Assembly (NCBI GenBank): GCA_964023275.1
Contig: OZ029919.1
Location: 13,174,754-13,238,753, forward strand
Reading direction: 5' to 3'
DNA from: Norana najaformis
Lineage: Eukaryota; Annelida; Clitellata; Crassiclitellata; Hormogastridae
Length of the DNA: 64,000 nt
Part shown: positions 55,571 to 64,000 of the stretch, piece by piece
How the letters are laid out: each line of letters begins with the position of its first letter
Numbering within the stretch: position 1 is the stretch's first letter
Program-made: the position numbers and the translations under genes
The notes under the pieces: model-generated
What the model was told of the DNA's origin: nothing
Databases searched by the model: none
The model's input: only the letters and a program-made list of their open reading frames with translations

Positions 55571-55938
55571 TGTTGTTATGCAGATGAGAATCAGAATCAT
55601 GTCTCAGAATCAGACTGCCTTTTCTGCAGTTCCAGCGTTCTGCGAATGGCCTTTTCCCAGGACAGTGTTCATTCTTCAGTCGCCAAATTTAGTCATTCAA
55701 TTCTTGTGTGCCTTCTTTGCTACGGACTTGATATTCGCAACCATTCTACATCTCGTTACTTTTGGACTACCGCCATTTACCTCGGACACCTGGAGCAGGG
55801 AAGTTCTATATCTCTGCGTCCGTCTGCGCTAGAACACGCATGTATATAAAGCAATGCGTCTTCCCATGATAAAGGGTCTCCCACTCTAGTTCCGTGTGTA
55901 ATGTCTCTATATCTTCGCAAGCATATTGTCCTGCAACA
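55571..55938 (+). mobile_element. Possible solo LTR
   Basis: It begins TGTTG and ends CAACA, a 5-bp inverted terminus typical of LTRs. Inside are a TATATAAA (55843-55850) and, 18 bp on, ATAAAG (55869). No flanking 5-bp duplication, primer-binding site or polypurine tract was found, so the call rests on termini and the TATA/ATAAA order alone. Confidence 0.25.
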
Positions 55939-56405
55939 GATTTCACTGAGTGAAGTAGTGTATTCAGTATTTGCGTAGGCCATTTTCAGCCAACACAGTT
56001 ATAACTCTGCTTCTAAAAACCGCATAGAATCTCCATGGGACTCTGTGATCAAGTTGCTCTTTCAGTCTACTCTGCCAGCATGCCCACACACATTTGATGG
56101 GATCCATACGGGCCCTCGATTGGTCCCCATATGGGCAAAACACTCGCTGCTGTCGCACAATACGTCCTTCAGCCACACTTGTGTAACGGGAGGACCGCCG
56201 TGGTAGGCCTACACTTATATTCTCTAACTGTATTTTGATCGTATTGACCGTATCAATTTCTGATGATATCTGAGTACCTATGACTGTATGGTTCTGCAAG
56301 TGTGTCTGTATTTCTGTCTCTTATCTGGTCAAATGATGTTTGTAGTTTCCCACATATATGCTATGCTTCGCCTTGAAACACGGACCCGTTGTTATCTTCC
56401 CACTA
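55939..56405. other. No gene recognised
   Basis: A 111-codon minus-strand frame (55964-56299) is of unknown meaning. Confidence 0.4.
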
Positions 56406-56515
56406 TCCGAACTCAGACTGTCTCCGTGAACAGAGGGTCTGAGTTCGGACTGAAGTGGTACCGATTTCGGGGTTCAACCCCCTCCCAACAGAAGGGTCCG
56501 CACCCCGAAATCGGT
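56406..56515. repeat. Two adjacent perfect 13-bp hairpins
   Basis: Hairpin 1: TCCGAACTCAGAC (56406-56418) with GTCTGAGTTCGGA (56437-56449), with an inner CTGT/ACAG extension. Hairpin 2: ACCGATTTCGGGG (56460-56472) with CCCCGAAATCGGT (56503-56515). They are ten bases apart, each perfectly paired. Confidence 0.9.
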
Positions 56516-59500
56516 TTCATTTCAGACTCGGGACAGTGAAATTTGTGGGTATGTCCTTCCCTGAGTTTCATACAAATCTCTTATCTTCCCATCATCTGCA
56601 TTCAAAACGCCATGCTGACCTCGCAACAGAAAGGTCACTCTCTTAAATGGGCATCCGTTTGCAGGCCTCCGACTCGGATAGTAGATGTTGTGGCTTTCGA
56701 GAGAGCAAACTGATCAGTTTTGTCTTTCTGAACTTGGACGGCAACGGTTGGGTAAGCTTCCATAGCTTTATGCACGCTTCATACAGACCTATTTATTCTC
56801 TACGCATATCTGGACTCCGAGCATGGAGCAGGCTGACTCCCAACAATTTTTCACATTAATTTGTGCTACTTTTACAGCCACAGATGTGAGTTTACCCACT
56901 ATAATTATATTCAATAAAATTATTTTTAAATATTAATGTAAAACCCCAGTCTTATAACTGTATCAAATTCGATGTAGGCCTATACATTACGATTGTGATA
57001 TAGACTTAAATGCTCATGCATTCAAGACCAGTTAACATTATAAACGACAAGTAAACACAGAAATGCTACAATAAAAGATTGAAGTGAACGCGAAATTTTC
57101 ACCAGAATATCACCGATGCCATTTTTCAGCCGATGGCTTGAGGTTATCGTTATACTACTTGTCAGGCCTGAAAAAGTTTTGTAGCTTTAGGGTTGCCAGT
57201 CTCCCATTTCCGTCGCGAGTCTCCAGAAACCAGCTTTGATTTGCCTCCCGGATTGATGTTTTCTACCCTGGAGACAAATCTCCCCCGTTCTGCCTTTCCT
57301 GTGTTTTTATTACAATTTTTGGTAACTTTTTAATTTGAAAAGACGAAATCTATTAAAACTGTGGGAAAGTTTCAAGTTTATTTTGTCGGGTTTCTTCGTA
57401 TCACCAAAGAAACGAATCAAAACAATAAGCACTTGCCATTAAAAGAAGTGGAAAAGAAGTGCATCACCGCAGAAATTTCGTTTCATCTTCGATATATGCA
57501 ATCTTTATAAGACTTTCTTTATTCTCCAAAAAGCACAAGAACAGTTAACATCGTTGAATAACAGAGTTCATGTGAGGTAGTTGAAATATTTCTGTAGGGG
57601 AAGAGAAACAAGTGGAAAACAAATGCTGAGGTTAGTTTCGTGCTTTCAATTTTTGTTTTTCAATGCAGCTTGTGAGAGTTTTCGGCAGCGAGCAAAGGAA
57701 GAACTGAATGAATGAAAGTTGAATTGCAAATCATTAATAATTTCCAATTATCTAGTGATGAATTAAGTAAGTAGGCCTAAGTAAGTAAGTAAATAAGTAT
57801 AGTCTTTATTAGCCAATAGCTAATCGCACATCGACAATTTCACCTCTAGGCTGTCTTTAAATCCCCGAAACTGTTGGAGTCTGCCCAGCGGCAAGAAAAC
57901 AGTTTTAAAAATATTTCTAAAACCTTCTCCAAATATATAAGTTACAGGGTACTTGCTAAATTAATCTTAACTATATAGCCTTATTATAGCTTACTCTGAA
58001 AATACAAAAGTAACCTTTTGCGATAATTGAACCTCATACATTTTTACTAAAGTCTTATTTTAAAATTTTTTTCACACGCAGTTTAAATAGACGTTGCAAA
58101 TTTCAATACAATCGACCTTATTTAGGCGAATATTTGTAGGAGTAATCTAATCAAACAATTAACACCGTAATTTCTTTTGTTAGTATAAGTTTTGTTAAAT
58201 GGTGATAGTTTTTTTAGATTAGTATAATTTGAACAGTGTTTCATAATTGACTGTCGTGTGTTCACTATTGTCTGCTCTGGCATGAGGGAGAGACGAGTTT
58301 GATGTCATAAAGGAGAGTCAGTGTCCTGGCCCATTTCGTATCCTGTCAAACTGAAATCGTTGTCAGGGTTAGGGTTAGGGACCGAGTAGTGGGCTTCCTG
58401 ACCCATAGTTGGATTTCAAGGGTTTGGCTAGAATAGTGATTAGTAAAGTTTCTCCCGGAATTGAATTCTCAAAGAATTGGCAACCATATCCAACGCTGTA
58501 GCTCTCTTGAGATGATTTCACGGAGGTAAAAGGTTTTCAGATCATTAGCGCACTGTACGGAATGAAACTCACTAGGCTTTTAAACTATTAGAGAACTATG
58601 GCTGTAGAAGCTCGCAGAGCTCTGGTTTTCTGAGGACACAATCGAAAATAGCAACATCGTCTGCTACAATATTATGCCTATTCGATATTGTCCAGAACAG
58701 TAAGTAGGTCATCTTCAGTTTAGTCTTGTTCTCGATTAATATCGTTGCCCGTCTTGATCGATCTGCGTTCGCACAGAATGAATGGACCCTAGAGACCGGT
58801 AAGTTGAGAGAACAATCGACAAATCTGATAGATGCGTTCTAGGGGTAAGTGGGTAACAGACGTACTCCATTGGAACGTACTCCATGAATTAAGTGCAGCG
58901 ATGATTGGAGTGGCACTTACAAATGTCCACGGTGTCTCATGATGGATTGTATACTCGAAATGGTTTAGGAATTTACCAAAGACTGGATAATCTTCAAGCT
59001 TTGGTCAAAGTCGTCGTTGTCTGAAGGTCGTGTTTTCCAGGTCTGAAGTCGGTCGTGAGTCAGGGAGAATCCACTCCGGAATGAGTCTTCACTGGATCAG
59101 ATCCAGGCACAGGTCCTGCGTCAATGTCCCCTGTCGTTATAAAACAACACCAACTCATGTGCAGCTGATTATTATAAAATGCAAAATTCTATGGCCAAAA
59201 TAATCAAGTTTGCTAGCCTCCAACATAGAAACAATGCAATGAATGCAACTCCACTGAGTCCAATCCCTGACCTCCCCTGTCACTGAGCCCATGTTGGGCT
59301 CTCAGCTGGTCACCTGAGCTCTCAGCTGGTCACCAGCTGACACCAGCGGTACAATATTGGCCAGCTGTCGGCCCAGTGAGCATGGTTGTCTGAGTTAGAT
59401 CCGAAGTTATACATCATGGAATCAGAAGCCTGGTTGTCGCCAAATATGGCCTCAAAGGTTAACGTCACTGCCTGGGTAAAAGTAATAGCGCAGACTTCTC

Positions 59501-59529
59501 AACAATTTGACATAAGAAAGACATTTGAC

Positions 59530-59566
<37 letters not shown>

Positions 59567-61047
59567 GAGAAAGAGAGACAGCTGACCTTGTAGTGGACTT
59601 ATCCAACCTGCAAAGACAAATCAAATGGTCAGTATCTGTTAGTTTGAAGTGATTTTGTTTCAATTAGTAGGTCGAAACAACTTCCGCCTCAACGATAATA
59701 TGACAAGAATGAGTCTCATTGCATTATCCACCATTATCTTCAGCTTTCTCCTTCTTTTTTCTGTCTTCTTTCTCCTTTTAGTTATTTGGCCTGCTATCTT
59801 CTCATTTTCCTGTTTTCCCTCCTACTACTGTCCTTCTTCGATCGTCTTCACTCCCACTCCATCTTCTTGTTTCTTCCCAATTTCGTTTCCTCTATTTACT
59901 TTTACTGTCTCTGCTCCTCCTTGTCCCGTTCTTCTTCTTCCTACTCCTTTTTATCCATCTTGTTCTCCTCCTTCCTCACTTCCAACACCTACAATCTGAA
60001 GTGTTTAGTATGAAGTCGCTTGAGCCGTGGGAACAAGTAGGCTTCAAAGATTGTCCTAACGTTCGATAATTACGGAACACCTGTTGCTCACTGATGTGTA
60101 GCGAATGATGGCAAGCCTTTTGTCTGATGCACGCATACATTAGAAGAAGTCAGTCATCTAGGATGCAGTAGCAGATGCCAAGATAACGGAAGATGGGGCG
60201 ACACAAAGCGATGTAACATACACAAGCCTACACGAGACTTTCAATCTTGTAAATGTATATATGTTAGGCCCTGATGCAATATATCAGACAAATGTATGCA
60301 CGCAGATATGTGCTTGCACATAGCCTATATAATCAAATTGGGTGCATGGCCATTTTAACACCATGCTTTTCGTCCTTTTCTGTTAAGGCGACTGAAGGTG
60401 ATGACCGAGTGGCGCTGAACGCAGATGGAAATACGTTTGCAAAGTGAGTCTCGCGTCGATCTCCCGACATAGGTATAAGAAGCGATAGTTCTGCTCCAGG
60501 ACAAATTCTATTCCTTAGCTTCGATAGAGTTTTAAAAAGGAAAAGACAGAGACGGAGAAAGAAAGATAGGCAGAGAGAGAGAGAGCGAGAGTGAGAGAGA
60601 GAAGCAGCTAGTTTTAAGTTTACTAGCCTTCACTCAGATGGCCTCCAAGGTTACGTAGGACTACAGATCGATCTATGATCTCTTCTTCACATGTATGTCT
60701 GATGAATTTAATTATCCTTAAAATGCGGATGTAAAACTCTGCAAATATACAGGAGTCTGTATGATAATAGAGAGCACCAATTGTTACAAGGGTTGCCTGG
60801 TTATTTCTGCATGGTCTTGAACATTATAAAGTCGATTAAATTTATATGCTGGTATATCAATTTGAATCACACTCAGTGCTACAGTTGCCTATCAGTAGCA
60901 TAAGCGGCAACTTCCTATACTCTTCATTTCCACTTACCTTTTTCCGCCCTCTCTTTCCACAGGTGTTTATTGGTAACAAGGCATCCTTCCCACTCTCGAT
61001 TTATGTGAAACTTTGTTCGTCCTGTTAATATAATTATCATAGCAACG
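56516..61047. other. No gene recognised; simple repeats
   Basis: It holds an (AAGT)n tract at about 57767-57800, a TTAGGG-like tract at 58365-58380 and a CTCAGCTGGTCAC direct and inverted cluster at about 59298-59347. There are (GA)n tracts at about 59532-59578 and 60571-60602 and a CT-rich tract at about 59740-59990. Open frames across the CT-rich tract are composition artefacts. Confidence 0.5.
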
Positions 61048-61053
61048 TTTTAT
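61048..61053 (-). terminator. Candidate polyadenylation signal of the PDE1-type gene
   Basis: TTTATT on the plus strand is AATAAA on the minus strand, about 615 bp past the stop at 61669. It would give a 3' UTR of about 0.6 kb. Confidence 0.35.
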
Positions 61054-61668
61054 TTGCAAAACTGATCGAATAAATAATACAGTCATTTCTCGTTATTTGT
61101 AAACTGTTAAATCTAGAACATCACTATAGAATAGGTATACATGATGACAGCGACCAATATCAGTCCTTTAAGATCAGTGTGCTTTGTGAACGTGAATTCA
61201 TTCTGATCCAGCGTAGAAATGATGAGTTAGCAAGTTTTTGGACAAGCCCAAGCATGCCTAAATATACGCGCGTCTATCACGTTATTTTACGCTAACTTTT
61301 TGCTATTAATCGCTGCGATTTACGCCCATTAAAGAATTTCCAATAACATTCCCTGTATTCTCTTGTGTTACGCTATTACTTTATCGTTGTTAGCCCGTGT
61401 TTCTTTATGACTGATTTCTACTTAGTTACCTACTAAAAATTTTTGCTCACTGGTGCATCGCTTGACTTAGGGCCTACCTACGCCGGTCTTGACTGTTCTT
61501 GTTACAGAGAATTTGAATAACAGTTTAGCTGGATCAACCGCAGATTCACGAGAAATGGTGCGACAAATTGATTTCAGCATCCAGCGAATAGCTAGTTGAG
61601 GCAATCCGACAGAATAATTTGAGCGCACGAGTCAGCAGCTCGTCGCAGTGAGAGGTGATAGTAGGCTA

Positions 61669-61889
61669 TTACCAGTACCAAAGAAACCTGTACAGAATCA
61701 AGTGGAGGATTTGTAGAAGCGGCTGACCCTGTGATGAAAGTGTTTCGCTGTTCTTTTTATTCGTTTTCGTCGAGTGGAGGTCGATGGTCGTCGTTGTATC
61801 TTCGTCCGATGAACTGTTCTGTTCTATGATCCGCTCGATCATGTCGCCCATGACTTGTAGGCTCGGATCCACGATGAAATCAATAAACC
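61669..61889 (-). CDS. PDE1-type phosphodiesterase, last coding exon
   Basis: Acceptor TATGTCTTAG at 61891-61890, phase 1. It reads GFIDFIVDPSLQVMGDMIER, then an acidic/Ser-Thr-rich tail (SSSDEDTTTTIDLH) and stop TAA at 61671-61669. GFIDFIV followed by P is the PDE1-type end of the catalytic domain. The Phe is the purine-clamp Phe known from PDE structures. The tail is short compared with vertebrate PDE1C. A weak donor CTGTACAG/GTTTCT late in the exon could allow another ending. Confidence 0.85.
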
Positions 61890-62981
61890 CTAAGACATAC
61901 ATAGTTATTGCATTCTGTCAATATTCATACACATATTGATACACATAATTCTCTATTCGTTCTTCAGTCCTCATATTTGCCAGGGTGTAAGAAAATGAAG
62001 CTGCCGGTTCCCGATTCCGTTTTAGAAACGAATTAAGAACCGGAGGATTATGTATGTTTTGATTCAAATGAAGTACTAAATTACTGGGACTTTATTTGTT
62101 AACCTTATTGTTTGTGCTTCTATATTCGTTTGCGGTCGAGTGTCAAATGCGTTTATACTCAAACCTCACGATGTGTGCTTCTGTATTGTTTACAGTCAAA
62201 CCTCAGTAATCTGCGCGCCATCGATATATTTGATTACATAGTCAACCTCATTTTATTGTGAATTGATGTCGCTAATGGCATAAACCTGTATATTGAAGCG
62301 GATAAGTTAGACTTCCTGCCCTTCCTGCTTCTTTGCCTATAAAGTTATGTAGATGTACTTGGAATTAGTTGATGACAAATTTTAACTGACTAACAGTAAA
62401 ATCTTGCTAGCCTAGCATTTAAACTACCGGTGAGTTCAGGTTCAAATAAGCGTATGGTCGTAAATTAGACGAAATACCGTTGGCCGAATGAGGGTCAGAC
62501 GCTAAGCTATTGAATGTTGTTGGACTTCTCTTTGGTTCGCCTTCAATTCAGAGATATCTCACTTAAGGACTTCTGTGGCACCAGTAACTAATGCACAAGG
62601 TCTCTACCAATGATATAAGGTTGAAGTCATTGCGCCTGCAACAAGCTCTTTCTTGTCGGCGAGACCCAGTGGGTTGTTGGAAGTTTCGTCGGAGGCTTAA
62701 AGAACAACCCAGTAAGGAGACAGCACGCGTGATGCAACTAAAGCTAAAGGTAACTTAGCTCAAGCTTTAAACTGTGCACTAGTAGATGCACATACATGTC
62801 TGACGTAAGAAACGCCTGTAAGCTGTATAAGTCTGTTGGCCTATAATTTCTGGTGCATTAGTTTCCGGTGTGGGATCCGTTGGCCTAGTCGTTTATTACC
62901 AATTTGAGATTCCGCAACGACGGTATTCTTTCGATCGCAGAGCGGAGATATCTGCAGACCAAGACTCGCTTCACGGTCTCC
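61669..62981 (-). CDS. PDE1: 3' part of a calcium/calmodulin-type cyclic nucleotide phosphodiesterase gene (PDE1 family)
   Basis: Two exons, 62981-62900 and 61889-61669, join in phase 1 to give GDREASLGLQISPLCDRK, NTVVAESQIGFIDFIVDP and a 50-residue tail. PDE1 enzymes hydrolyse cAMP and cGMP and are switched on by calcium-calmodulin (known). Seen here are the SPLCDRK block and ESQIGFID, whose Gln is the invariant purine-binding glutamine and is split from its Phe by the intron. The metal-binding His/Asp motifs and the calmodulin-binding N-terminus must lie beyond 64000. PDE1 is favoured over PDE4, 7, 8 and 9 because of GFIDFIV and CDRK-TVVA-SQ. The orientation is convergent with the avidin gene. 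Confidence 0.85.
62900..62981 (-). CDS. PDE1-type phosphodiesterase, penultimate exon
   Basis: 82 nt between acceptor GCTGAAATTACAG and donor CAAATTG/GTAATA. Phase 0 to phase 1. It encodes 27 residues from GDREASLG to VVAESQI plus the first base of Gly. It is very close to the known animal PDE1 sequence in this exon. Confidence 0.9.
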
Positions 62982-64000
62982 CTGTAATTTCAGCAAAAAC
63001 ATCCAAATCCTATTCATGTATAACGGATGAATGGACAAGGCGAGTTTCACAAATGCTTGTCCTCTTCTTCCTAATTTCGCAAACACATCGGCCTTGGTGT
63101 ATTATTGTATGTTTTGTTCTAGACCAATACACAGATTAAGTCAGGCCAGGCCATATAAAAGTAGGGATAGTGACATTTGTTCGTTTAGGGTATCACAGAT
63201 GGCACAAAGAATCCTAGGTTAAAGTCAAATTCTATGTAGAATTTAAATAAAACTTTAGGAATCTCATTGATCGCCCATGGTACAAGTGGCGCTTCAAACC
63301 CCTAAACACTTTCACAAGGGTTAACTGGTTATGCAGCAATGAAACATCAAATCGACGCGTGGTCAGTTGAAGTGGAAAGTATCTAATCGCCATATATAGG
63401 CCTATAGAGGTCACTGAAAGGACGACGGCTGAAAACAGTTACTGAAGGTTGTTGGATGGAAAATTGAAAGACCAAATTACAGCGGAGTTGCGTCGATAAT
63501 AACGTTAGAGAGCAAATCATTAACGATCATCAGTTCCGCATCCAGTTAATTCGATTGTCCCAGTCTACGTGAAAGGCGTTCGTTCACAGCCATCATCCGT
63601 GTCGCGGTTCTTAAACTTCACATCGACCACTGATTCTATTTTACAAGAGTTTTTGATTTCATTCTGGTCTTAACTTCTAATTAAGTTCCCTACGGCGCCG
63701 TTGTCTTTCAAGGCTTTCTCGGATCCACGGACCAATGATATATACTCTATAGATGGAGCGCAGCCGGCAAATAACGCTGCGCGTTGTGAAGCCACCGTCG
63801 CTACGCGACCTTGACCCACGGTTTAGACCTAGCCCACGTGTGTACAATGGGATGCCGCGTTAAACTAATGAAATGCTTTTGATTTATTCTGTTTCTTTGT
63901 CCGTATTTTTTCAAGTACAGAAAAGTAACAAATTTTCTTTGAAAGCGAGAAGAAAAAAATGCAAATTTTACTGTTTTATTTACGTTAGAAAATATTACTA
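62982..64000 (-). other. Intron of the PDE1-type gene reaching the window edge
   Basis: No further PDE1 exon (for example one with the HPAK-W or metal-site motifs) could be found up to 64000. The preceding exon is therefore outside. Nothing else was recognised. Confidence 0.5.

Noticed and set aside
55352..55832. 155-codon + frame as a gene
   Set aside because: No recognised motif, overlapping frames on both strands, and the 3' half falls in the LTR-like block.
58365..58380. Telomere or chromosome end
   Set aside because: Only two to three TTAGGG units in internal sequence; an interstitial scrap.
59649..60013. 116- and 75-codon frames
   Set aside because: They are Ser/Phe/Pro/Leu-rich products of a CT-rich tract.

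Overview
This is an intron-rich, AT-rich, repeat-laden animal genome window. No dense gene array, operon or Shine-Dalgarno layout is visible. Canonical GT-AG introns, (TTAGGG)-like interstitial tracts, CR1/L2/RTE-type LINE debris, a Ty3/gypsy remnant, MITEs with clear inverted termini and a tRNA-derived SINE all point to a metazoan. The content suits a marine invertebrate, possibly a deuterostome, but the sequence alone does not settle this.

Two protein-coding genes can be supported exon by exon. (1) On the + strand at 46606-54869, nine exons encode a secreted 319-residue protein with a signal peptide and two complete avidin/streptavidin-type domains in tandem. A 34-nt exon carrying a basic KRKR stretch joins them. 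Every junction is in phase and the exon lengths sum to 960 nt. Domain 2 keeps most biotin-pocket residues and domain 1 has lost several. (2) On the - strand at 61669-62981 lie the last two exons of a PDE1-type cyclic-nucleotide phosphodiesterase; the rest lies beyond the right edge.

Layout: 1-14 kb is a graveyard of LINEs (L2/CR1-like, RTE-like), two inverted-repeat elements and a CR1 copy split by a near-perfect 32-bp x 21 minisatellite. 14-34 kb is mostly non-coding, with LINE 3' ends, a GC-rich 830-bp minisatellite, an inverted repeat pair and a 204-bp tandem duplication. 34.2-37.4 kb is a Ty3/gypsy element entered through a 31-bp perfect hairpin, internally inverted, and carrying two unidentified ORFs. 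39.3-44.3 kb is a striking + strand array of about two dozen exon-like purine-rich blocks, each with a conserved donor and acceptor; it is not consistently protein-coding and may be a tandem-duplicated micro-exon non-coding transcript. 46.6-54.9 kb is the double-avidin gene, with a SINE in intron 1 and two MITEs in intron 8. 55-61 kb has no recognised gene. 61-63 kb is the PDE1 3' end.

The best candidates for something undescribed are the natural tandem avidin with a possible proprotein-convertase linker, the micro-exon array just upstream of it, and the two-ORF cassette inside the gypsy remnant.
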